Assembly: GCF_003096835.1 (NCBI RefSeq)
Contig: NZ_QENZ01000004.1
Span: 310,001 to 374,000 of the forward strand
Origin: Balneicella halophila
GTDB taxonomy: Bacteria > Bacteroidota > Bacteroidia > Bacteroidales > Balneicellaceae
Length of the DNA stretch: 64,000 nucleotides
Direction: 5' to 3'
This document shows, piece by piece, positions 8,951 through 15,641 of this stretch. The notes beneath the pieces were generated by a model. It was not told the origin of the DNA and did no database searches. It saw only the letters and a program-made list of their open reading frames with translations. Within the stretch, counting starts at the first letter, position 1, and each line of letters opens with the position of its first letter. The translations under genes and the position numbers were made by a program.

Positions 8951-9438
8951 TGTTGCATAATCTCTTTTAACTTCACTTTTACCCTATTGATCTTCACTCT
9001 CGCATTCCCTTCTGTAATACCGATGGTTTCTGCAATCTCTTTATAGGGCTTCTCCTCTAAGTAGAGAAGTACGAGTGCACGCTCGATTTCCGTTAGTTGT
9101 TTTATTGATTTATAGAGAATATCTATCTCCTCTTGCTTATCATGTTCGACAATTTCTTTATATTGATGTGAGTGATATTCCTCTATTTCAGTAGTGGTAA
9201 TTGCTTTTTTCTTCTTTCTAAACAATGTGATTGCAGTATTTAGTGCCACCCGGTACATCCACGTACTAAATTTTGATTCTTCTTTAAAAGAATCAAAAGA
9301 ACTCCAAAGTTGGAGGACAACCTCTTGAAACATATCTTTATGTTCCTCGTCACTGTCAGCATAAGTACGACATACTTTATGAATAATACCTTGATTTTCA
9401 TCAACTAAATTCGCGAATATGTCTTGTCTTGTACTCAA
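8941..9438 (-). CDS. ECF-type RNA polymerase sigma factor
   Basis: A 165-residue protein with the two-domain ECF layout. Region 2 (about 20-90) contains DMFQEVVLQLW and FSTWMYRVALNTAI, which bind core polymerase and the -10 region. Region 4 (about 110-160) has LTEIERALVLLYLEEKPYKE and a helix-turn-helix ending GNARVKINRVK. It is the first gene of a three-gene operon with a membrane protein and a small soluble protein. The target regulon is unknown. No FecI/FecR or TonB-dependent receptor genes are nearby, so an iron-uptake role is not indicated. Confidence 0.93.
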   Translation of the reverse strand: MSTRQDIFANLVDENQGIIHKVCRTYADSDEEHKDMFQEVVLQLWSSFDSFKEESKFSTWMYRVALNTAITLFRKKKKAITTTEIEEYHSHQYKEIVEHDKQEEIDILYKSIKQLTEIERALVLLYLEEKPYKEIAETIGITEGNARVKINRVKVKLKEIMQQWI

Positions 9439-9531
9439 ATAAGTTCTTTGTGTGGCGGCTTACTATCTAACCGTAGTTTTGCCTATAATTAGATAAGTCG
9501 ATGATTTATATTAAATGTTACATTTAGTCGC

Positions 9532-10437
9532 TTATTTATTTGCATGCGGATGAAACATTGCTAGAGTTTCACTTAAATATTGCCTGTCTAGATGCGTATA
9601 AATCTCTGTCGTAGTGATAGATTCATGTCCAAGCATCTCTTGTACAGCACGTAAGTTTGCTCCCCCTTCTATAAGGTGTGTAGCAAATGAATGTCTAAAT
9701 GTGTGTGGGCTTATGCTTTTTTGTATATCAGCTAATTGTGCTAAATCTTTGATGATGTAGAATACCATTGTTCGAGAAAGACCTTTCCCTCGGTTATTTA
9801 AGAATAGAGTGTCACGATGCTCTGGATGAGAAGCTAATTGTGAGCGAACATTTGTTATATACTCGCTGATGTACTTTTGAGCTCTGCTTCCGATGGGCAC
9901 AATACGCTCTTTGTTTCCTTTCCCGATTACTGTGATATAATCCTCATCAAAATTAAGGTCTGAGAGGCGAAGTGTAATTAATTCAGAAACCCTTAGTCCA
10001 CAAGCATACATTGTTTCAATCATTGCTTTATTTCGTATGCCATGTTTAGTTTCACAATCTATTTTGTCAATAATGAGGTCAATTTCTTCAATTGAAAGTG
10101 GTTCTGGCAGTTTCCTTGAGAGTCGAGGGCTTTCTAATAAAGATGCAGGATTTTCTTTTATCGAGCCATCATAAATTAAATACTCAAAAAAATTATTTAT
10201 GGAAGAAATGATTCTAGCTTGCGTAGCAGTTGCCACCTCTATCTCATTTAGTGACTGAATAAACTTATCCAAGTCAGTTTTCGTAACGCGCAAAGGTGAT
10301 TTTACCTGAGAACTTACTGAAAGGTAGTTTGAAAGCTTATTAATATCATTTTTGTAGGCTTTGAGAGTATTTTCCGCAACACCTTTTTCAAGCTTAAGAT
10401 AATTAGAAAACCCTTCGATACAATCTTTCCAAACCAT
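9532..10437 (-). CDS. xerD: Site-specific tyrosine recombinase XerD
   Basis: A 301-residue tyrosine recombinase. The N-terminal SAM-like core-binding domain covers about 1-90 and the catalytic domain about 110-295. All six catalytic positions are present: R149 (CGLRVSEL), K173, H245 and R248 (HTFRHS), H271 (LGHES) and Y280 (EIYTH). The length fits the chromosomal XerC/XerD family that resolves chromosome dimers at dif, rather than an integrase of a mobile element. No dif-like site was identified here. XerC versus XerD is a best guess. Transcribed away from aroQ. Confidence 0.9.
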   Translation of the reverse strand: MVWKDCIEGFSNYLKLEKGVAENTLKAYKNDINKLSNYLSVSSQVKSPLRVTKTDLDKFIQSLNEIEVATATQARIISSINNFFEYLIYDGSIKENPASLLESPRLSRKLPEPLSIEEIDLIIDKIDCETKHGIRNKAMIETMYACGLRVSELITLRLSDLNFDEDYITVIGKGNKERIVPIGSRAQKYISEYITNVRSQLASHPEHRDTLFLNNRGKGLSRTMVFYIIKDLAQLADIQKSISPHTFRHSFATHLIEGGANLRAVQEMLGHESITTTEIYTHLDRQYLSETLAMFHPHANK

Positions 10438-10561
10438 TTTTTACATAAATTTTTGAGTTAACAATAAGTAAAGGTATCAATTTTATGCTTATTCGAGCTT
10501 GTCTAAACGTTTTAGTTGACAATATAACTAATATTTATGCACGTAAACCACAATGAAATGT

Positions 10562-10569
10562 TATCTTTG
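10562..10569 (+). promoter_or_regulatory. -7 promoter element for aroQ
   Basis: TATCTTTG matches TAnnTTTG exactly and is followed by C. It sits 57 bases before the aroQ ATG at 10627 and lies inside a longer open frame starting at 10537, which rules out that earlier start. No clear -33 element was found. Confidence 0.55.
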
Positions 10570-10626
10570 CAGGCAATACTATTCTTTGATACTCTTAATA
10601 CGAAACAGTTTATCAATTTACTTCGA

Positions 10627-11046
10627 ATGAGAAAAAAAGTATATATAATTAATGGTCCGAACTTAAATCTACTTGGTAAACGTGAGAATGATATTTACGG
10701 AAACCTTAGCTTTGAAGAATATTTTGAAGAAATGAAACGCACTTTTCCTCAAACGGATCTTTTTTATTTTCAGTCGAATGTTGAAGGAGAATTGGTATCA
10801 AAAATACAAGAAGTATCATCTGAATGTGATGGAATCATCTTAAATGCCGCTGCATATACTCATACGTCAGTTGCTATAGCTGATGCTATTAGTGCTATTG
10901 AAACTCCGGTTGTAGAGGTACATATTTCGAATGTTACTTCTCGAGAAGAGTTTAGACACACCTCTTTAATAACCCCAGTATGCAGAGGTTTGATTCTTGG
11001 ATTTGGGCTAAATAGCTATAGCCTAGCATTAGCCTCACTTCTGTAG
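10627..11046 (+). CDS. aroQ: 3-dehydroquinate dehydratase, type II
   Basis: Removes water from 3-dehydroquinate in the shikimate pathway. The 139 residues match the small dodecameric type II enzyme. The family N-terminus is IINGPNLNLLGKRE; the catalytic Tyr should be in the flexible loop near NDIYG. ILNAAAYTHTSVA and EVHISN are the other active-site blocks. The start at 10627 is chosen because upstream codons in the frame overlap the promoter and do not look like the family. The pathway partner aroK is in this window at 15.1 kb. Confidence 0.95.
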   Translation: MRKKVYIINGPNLNLLGKRENDIYGNLSFEEYFEEMKRTFPQTDLFYFQSNVEGELVSKIQEVSSECDGIILNAAAYTHTSVAIADAISAIETPVVEVHISNVTSREEFRHTSLITPVCRGLILGFGLNSYSLALASLL

Positions 11047-11106
11047 TAAGTGAATATTTGAGATAGAATAGAAAATTTAATTTTGGAGAAAAAAGTGGCT
11101 CGATTT

Positions 11107-11138
11107 TTTGCATAGCTCAAAATTAAGTGGTTACTTTG
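11107..11138 (+). promoter_or_regulatory. Promoter of the rpmB-rpmG-DUF4295 operon
   Basis: TTTG (11107-11110) and TTACTTTG (11131-11138) are 20 bases apart, close to the Bacteroidetes -33/-7 arrangement (one mismatch in the -7 element). They lie 29 bases before the rpmB start and inside a longer open frame from 11108, which supports the start at 11168. Confidence 0.6.
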
Positions 11139-11167
11139 CACTCCGTAAAAAGAAGAAACTAAGAGAA

Positions 11168-11410
11168 ATGGCTAGAGTTTGTCAGATAACAGGAAAAAAA
11201 GTAATGGTGGGAAACAATGTATCTCACTCATTGAGAAGAACGAAGAGAACTTTCGTTCCTAATCTTTTTGATAAACGTTTTTATCTTGAAGATGAAAAGC
11301 GTTGGATTAAATTGAGAGTTTCTGCCAATGGTATGCGTACCATTGATAAGAAAGGATTAGCTAAAGCACTTAAAGATGCTAAGGCTAAAGGTTATATTGG
11401 AAAATATTAA
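11168..11410 (+). CDS. rpmB: 50S ribosomal protein L28
   Basis: An 80-residue ribosomal protein that opens with MARVCQITGKK and continues with NNVSHSLRRTKR, the L28 signature. Only one cysteine is present, so this is the zinc-free form. The start at 11168 gives the family N-terminus; an upstream in-frame ATG at 11108 would add 20 unrelated residues and would overlap the promoter. First gene of the operon with rpmG and the DUF4295 gene. Confidence 0.96.
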   Translation: MARVCQITGKKVMVGNNVSHSLRRTKRTFVPNLFDKRFYLEDEKRWIKLRVSANGMRTIDKKGLAKALKDAKAKGYIGKY

Positions 11411-11424
11411 AAACGTAAAGTGCA

Positions 11425-11607
11425 ATGGCTAAGAAAGGAAACAGAGTACAGGTAATATTGGAGTGTACTGAGCACAAAGAAAGTGGTCAGCCAGGAACTT
11501 CACGATATATTACAACTAAGAATAAAAAAAATACACCTGAGCGTATAGAATTGAAAAAATACAATCCAATTCTTCGCAAAATGACGGTTCATAAAGAAAT
11601 TAAATAA
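11425..11607 (+). CDS. rpmG: 50S ribosomal protein L33
   Basis: A 60-residue L33 ([17 protein letters not shown]...[22 protein letters not shown]). Classical zinc L33 has two CxxC pairs; here only one cysteine remains, so this is the zinc-independent form. It is 14 bases after rpmB and nine before the DUF4295 gene, in one operon. Confidence 0.96.
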   Translation: MAKKGNRVQVILECTEHKESGQPGTSRYITTKNKKNTPERIELKKYNPILRKMTVHKEIK

Positions 11608-11616
11608 TAAAGAGAT

Positions 11617-11772
11617 ATGGCTAAGAAAGCAGTTGCAACCTTACAAAAAGGAGAAGGTCGTGGATTTACCAAAGTAATTAAAATGGTACGTTCAGAAAAA
11701 ACAGGAGCTTACGTATTTAAAGAAGCAATGGTAGCTAATGATGCTGTAAAAGACTTTTTTGCAAATAATTAA
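11617..11772 (+). CDS. DUF4295 family small protein
   Basis: A 51-residue basic protein, MAKKAVATLQKGEGRGFTKV at the start and KDFFANN at the end. It matches DUF4295, a Bacteroidota-specific family whose gene almost always follows rpmB and rpmG. It is nine bases after rpmG and is followed by a terminator. A ribosome-associated role is inferred from this constant position and its charge. It is a useful marker that the chromosome is Bacteroidota. Confidence 0.9.
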   Translation: MAKKAVATLQKGEGRGFTKVIKMVRSEKTGAYVFKEAMVANDAVKDFFANN

Positions 11773-11794
11773 GCAAACTTTGATTTATAATATT

Positions 11795-11838
11795 AAAAGG
11801 AGTTTATTCCAAATGAAATGGAGTAAGCTCTTTTTTTT
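11795..11838 (+). terminator. Terminator of the rpmB operon
   Basis: A long stem (arms AAAAGGAGTTTATTCCA and TGGAGTAAGCTCTTTT, with a few G-U pairs or mismatches) and a 7-base loop are followed by a run of T, 22 bases after the DUF4295 stop. Confidence 0.85.
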
Positions 11839-12294
11839 ATGTTAGTAATTTAATGTCAATATGAATAATAAATTGCAGGGATCAATGATAAAGTTCTTTT
11901 GTAATTTTTGCTTTTCTCTGATTTTATATTGATTCATTAATCATCAATGTTTTTAAAAAATCACAGAAGCGTTATTATCTCTAATTATTAGCTGTATTTT
12001 GATTAAAATAAGAGATCACGACACATTAAAAATTATTCATTTGTTTAATTTTAATTTTCAACTCAAAGTGTGTAAAAAATATAGTTTTTTTTCTACTTAC
12101 AAGCTATTGTAAATGAGAGGGTTGTTATATTGTGATAGGTTGTAATTATCTGTTTATCAGTGATTTGTGTATAACTGTCTGACATATAGTGGTGTTAATA
12201 AGCTTTCCAAAAAAACAAGTGAAAAAGATTTTTTTTTACCATTTTTTTTTGCAATTTTTGTAGTACCGAATTGGAACAATCCATAAAACTAACT
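11839..12294. other. AT-rich intergenic region upstream of dnaA, candidate oriC
   Basis: About 450 bases without a gene, very AT-rich, immediately before dnaA. Two 9-mers fit the DnaA-box consensus TTWTNCACA, both on the minus strand: TTTTACACA (complement of 12069-12077) and TTATACACA (complement of 12166-12174). Long T-tracts follow at 12229-12260. Boxes plus an AT-rich stretch next to dnaA is the usual layout of a bacterial origin, but dnaA autoregulation by the same boxes is an equal alternative. No tRNA or small RNA was recognised here. Confidence 0.4.
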
Positions 12295-13707
12295 ATGAAG
12301 CACAGATGTAACGACATATGGGATAGATGTCTGCAAATTATTGCGGATAATGTGCCGGCTGGTAGCTTTAAAACTTGGTTTGTCCCTATTCGTCCAGTGA
12401 AAATCGAGAATAATATAATTACAGTTGAAGTTCCCAGTCATTTTTTCTATGAATACATTGAGGAGAATTATATTGACTTGCTTAAAAAAGTATTGCGTAG
12501 AGAGATTGGGGAACATGCAAAATTAGAATATGTAATCGTTGTAAATAAGAGCTCTAAAAATGGTAAAGTAAACTTACCATCAAGTGTGAAGCCTAATACG
12601 CAAAATAGACCGGTTGCTAAACCTAATTCAATAAAGGATAAGGTTCATAACCCTTTTGTAATACCCGGAATCAAGAAGATTACTGTTGATTCTAATCTTC
12701 AGAAGAAACATAGCTTTGATAATTTTATTGTGGGTGACTGTAACCGAGTAGCTAGCGAAGCGGGGCATGCTATTGCTCAAAAACCTGGAGAGACGCCTTT
12801 TAATCCTTTGTTTATTTATAGTAAATCTGGATTGGGGAAAACACATGTATCTCAAGCTATTGGAATTGAAGCGAAAAAGTGTTATCCTGAAAAGACCATA
12901 TTATATTTAAGTGCTAATAAATTTAAGACTCAATATACAGAGTCTATTCGGAAAAATACCTTGAATGATTTTATTCATTTCTATCAAATGATTGATTTGT
13001 TAATTATTGATGATATTCATGAGTTAACCACCGAAAAAACACAGAATGTATTTTTCCATATTTTTAATCACTTACATCAATCAAATAAACAATTAATTCT
13101 TACTTCAGATCGACCTCCAATAGAATTGGAAGGAATAGAAGAACGCTTGCTTTCACGCTTCAAGTGGGGGCTTTCAGTTGAGCTCAAAACTCCTGACTTT
13201 CAGACAAGGAAAGCTATTTTCACTGCTAAGGCTAAGCAAGAGGGGATTGAAATAGCTGAAGAGATTATTGATTATGTTTGTAAGCACGTAAAAACAAGCA
13301 TAAGAGAGTTAGAAGGCATTTTAGTATCTATGGTAGCTCATGCAACTATCAACAACCAAGACGTTAATCTTACCTTGGCTGAGAGTATTGTGAAGCAGGT
13401 AGTAAAGAATCCTCAACGAGAAGTGAATGTTCCTTACATTAAAAAGAAAGTGAGTTCATTCTTTAATCTTACAGAGGAGAACTTGGTTGCTAAGACCCGT
13501 CGCAGAGAAATTGTTCAAGCTCGCCAGATTGCTATGTATTTTGCTCGCGAAATCACTAAATCGTCGCTTACTTCGATAGGGGCACAGATAGGTAATAAGA
13601 ATCATGCAACTGTATTACATGCCTGCCAGACTGTTGAGAACTTAATGGAAACTGATAAAAAATTCCGTTATTTGATTGAAGAGTTACGAACCATTTTAGA
13701 AGAATAA
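12295..13707 (+). CDS. dnaA: Chromosomal replication initiator protein DnaA
   Basis: 470 residues in four domains: I (about 1-85, WDRCLQIIADNVP...FKTWFVPI), a short linker II, the AAA+ domain III (about 125-345) and the DNA-binding domain IV. The ending NKNHATVLHACQTVENL is the DnaA-box recognition signature. Walker B is LLIIDDIHEL. The P-loop reads SKSGLGKT (176-183), so the first P-loop glycine is replaced by serine; the GKT core is intact. The start at 12295 is chosen for the family-like N-terminus; a TTG at 12271 is a less likely alternative. DnaA binds origin DNA and opens it for replication. Confidence 0.95.
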   Translation: MKHRCNDIWDRCLQIIADNVPAGSFKTWFVPIRPVKIENNIITVEVPSHFFYEYIEENYIDLLKKVLRREIGEHAKLEYVIVVNKSSKNGKVNLPSSVKPNTQNRPVAKPNSIKDKVHNPFVIPGIKKITVDSNLQKKHSFDNFIVGDCNRVASEAGHAIAQKPGETPFNPLFIYSKSGLGKTHVSQAIGIEAKKCYPEKTILYLSANKFKTQYTESIRKNTLNDFIHFYQMIDLLIIDDIHELTTEKTQNVFFHIFNHLHQSNKQLILTSDRPPIELEGIEERLLSRFKWGLSVELKTPDFQTRKAIFTAKAKQEGIEIAEEIIDYVCKHVKTSIRELEGILVSMVAHATINNQDVNLTLAESIVKQVVKNPQREVNVPYIKKKVSSFFNLTEENLVAKTRRREIVQARQIAMYFAREITKSSLTSIGAQIGNKNHATVLHACQTVENLMETDKKFRYLIEELRTILEE

Positions 13708-13720
13708 ATCAAACTTTTTC

Positions 13721-14332
13721 ATGGGAAATCTTCCCGAAGATACTTTTTTAACCATAGCTCATCCTTCTGAAGGCTTGTACAAGGAGAAGGGAAGTAAGTT
13801 TTTAGCATTTGCTTATCCTGTAAGTACAGAAGAGCACATCAAAGACTATATTCATGCACTCAAAAAGAAATATTATGATGCACGTCATCATTGTTATGCA
13901 TATATACTTGGTAAAGATAAAGAACGCTTTCGTGCTAATGATGATGGGGAACCTTCTTCTACTGCCGGGAAACCAATACTAGGACAACTCTATTCTTATG
14001 ATGTCACCAATGTTATGATTGTTGTGGTGCGTTATTTTGGGGGTAAAAAATTAGGCGCAAGTGGATTAATTACTGCGTATAAGTCGGCTGCTTCTGATGC
14101 TTTAGAGAATGCTAAAATTGTTCCTCATATTCTTACGAAAGACATAAAAGTTACATGCTCTTTTGCTGAGGTTGACTTTGTAATGCGCTTAGCCAAAAAT
14201 TATGATCTACAAATTATAAATCAAGACTATACAGCCACACACGTAATTATCCAACTTCGAGTCAGAGAAAATCTATTAGATGAGATTCGAAGACAGCTAG
14301 ATTTTGCAGAGAAGATTCAGATTAAAAATTGA
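13721..14332 (+). CDS. YigZ/IMPACT family protein
   Basis: 203 residues. The N-terminal UPF0029/Impact domain (about 15-125) has EKGSKFLAFAYPV, DARHHCYAY, DDGEPSSTAGKPIL and VVRYFGGKKLGASGL, the conserved signature. A smaller C-terminal ferredoxin-like domain (DUF1949) follows. The relatives YigZ and YvyE are of uncertain function; eukaryotic IMPACT regulates translation. It is 13 bases after dnaA and probably cotranscribed. Its last 11 bases overlap the convergent unknown gene. Confidence 0.93.
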   Translation: MGNLPEDTFLTIAHPSEGLYKEKGSKFLAFAYPVSTEEHIKDYIHALKKKYYDARHHCYAYILGKDKERFRANDDGEPSSTAGKPILGQLYSYDVTNVMIVVVRYFGGKKLGASGLITAYKSAASDALENAKIVPHILTKDIKVTCSFAEVDFVMRLAKNYDLQIINQDYTATHVIIQLRVRENLLDEIRRQLDFAEKIQIKN

Positions 14333-15059
14333 ATGACAAAGAAATAGAATCGGCATAGCGCTTTTTCTCTATTTTCTCCAATTCATTTTTCCTGTACACA
14401 TAATTGATTCCCCATGCACTGCAAGCTGTTCGTGATTTATCTTCATTTGAGAAGTCAAAATGTTTTTCTAAAATATCCCAAAGTTTAACAATATGTTTAT
14501 CAGCAGTATCTCTATATTTTACAAGCTCTTCATTTGCTCTTAGTTGGGTTTCTTGTTGATATTTTAGCTCTTTATAGGAATCCTTGAATTTTTCATAATT
14601 GATAGAGACTAATGCAAGCGAAGGATTGTATATTCGATTTCCTCCCTTATTCATTCGATCGTTTTCGCCATTAATGATTTTTTCACCCCACTCCAAGAGA
14701 AGATTGTCCGAACTCAAATCGGGAAGTTTGGTGTTTTTTATGTCTATGCCGTAATAAGATCTTACATTTTCTCCTAACTCTCCACGCTGTATAGCCATGT
14801 TCACAACTTGTATGAAGTGCGATATGTACATACGTGCTTTGTTTGTAAATTCTTTGTGCTTTTTATTGAGTAATAAACCTTTTTGTTGGGTTGAGTTTTT
14901 AAAATTGAGCCTTCCTTCAAATTTCTGTGACACTTCCTGCAATTTCATCCGAAAATCATAAGGAATAATGAGCTCGACTTCTTCTTCTTGATTCTTTAAT
15001 GCCGTTTTCATGGCTCTCATTCTAGCTCTATCAGTATTTGGAAGTCTGCGGTAGGGCAT
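14322..15059 (-). CDS. Conserved Bacteroidota protein of unknown function
   Basis: A 245-residue soluble, charged protein. It opens with MPYRRLPNTDRARMRAMKTA, a conserved N-terminus in a Bacteroidales family I know only as hypothetical. The middle (about 60-110) and the region 150-215 are mostly helical (KFKDSYKELKYQQETQLRANEELVKYRDTADKHI). A late segment holds CSAWGINYVYRKN. There is no signal peptide, membrane segment or known catalytic motif. It has its own promoter (-7 TATCTTCG, complement of 15081-15088) and is monocistronic. Function unknown. Confidence 0.82.
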   Translation of the reverse strand: MPYRRLPNTDRARMRAMKTALKNQEEEVELIIPYDFRMKLQEVSQKFEGRLNFKNSTQQKGLLLNKKHKEFTNKARMYISHFIQVVNMAIQRGELGENVRSYYGIDIKNTKLPDLSSDNLLLEWGEKIINGENDRMNKGGNRIYNPSLALVSINYEKFKDSYKELKYQQETQLRANEELVKYRDTADKHIVKLWDILEKHFDFSNEDKSRTACSAWGINYVYRKNELEKIEKKRYADSISLSFNF

Positions 15060-15080
15060 GTTTATTTAGTTGTTTAGTTA

Positions 15081-15088
15081 CGAAGATA
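15081..15088 (-). promoter_or_regulatory. -7 element of the 245-residue unknown gene
   Basis: TATCTTCG on the minus strand, one mismatch from TAnnTTTG, 21 bases before the ATG at 15059. It supports an independent transcript for this conserved unknown gene. Confidence 0.45.
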
Positions 15089-15137
15089 AAGAATGAGCGT
15101 GCATTTTCCTACAATTCGCAAAGGAAGTTATCAACAA

Positions 15138-15635
15138 CTAATTAAAAAAAGGCAGAAGATCATCTACTTTAATATTCTCACTTATAATAGTATGCTGTGC
15201 TTTTTGATAGCAAGGCAGTCTCTCATTATAATTTCTTTCAATAAATTCAAGCAGTTCTTTGTCTGTTTTATTAGCCAAAAGAGGTCGATGTTCTGTTCTA
15301 TTCTTTAGCCGTTTGAAAAGTAAGGATATGGGTGGATTAAGGAAGAGTGTCTTGCCTGTATGGTTCATCAATTCCATATTGTCACTAAAACAAGGAGTGC
15401 CACCACCCACAGAGATTACAATGCTTATTTTATTAGAAACTTCTTCTAAACACAATCGTTCTTCTTTTCTGAATACTGTTTCGCCATATTTTTTGAATAT
15501 TGAGGTTATGGAGCATTCATTCTTCGTTTCTATATATCTGTCGAGGTCAACAAAATCATAGCCTAGTCGTAGAGCAAGTTGTTTGCCTAAAGTAGATTTT
15601 CCGCATCCCATATATCCGACAAGATAAATTCTCAT
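15138..15635 (-). CDS. aroK: Shikimate kinase
   Basis: A 165-residue kinase that phosphorylates shikimate at the 3-OH. The P-loop is GYMGCGKST (7-15). The shikimate-binding residues lie in DFVDLDRYIE (D near 32-34) and SVGGGTPC (near 74-81), and the lid has KNRTEHRPLL (near 111-120). The length is typical. It is the last gene of the run parE-parC-aroK, six bases after parC. Together with aroQ at 10.6 kb it places two shikimate-pathway steps in the window. Confidence 0.95.
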   Translation of the reverse strand: MRIYLVGYMGCGKSTLGKQLALRLGYDFVDLDRYIETKNECSITSIFKKYGETVFRKEERLCLEEVSNKISIVISVGGGTPCFSDNMELMNHTGKTLFLNPPISLLFKRLKNRTEHRPLLANKTDKELLEFIERNYNERLPCYQKAQHTIISENIKVDDLLPFFN

Positions 15636-15641
15636 AAATAA

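Noticed and set aside
9532-10437. Mobile-element integrase
   Set aside because: Length, neighbours and lack of attachment repeats fit the housekeeping Xer recombinase instead.
12271-12294. TTG start for dnaA at 12271
   Set aside because: The extra eight residues do not match DnaA N-termini and an ATG follows at 12295.
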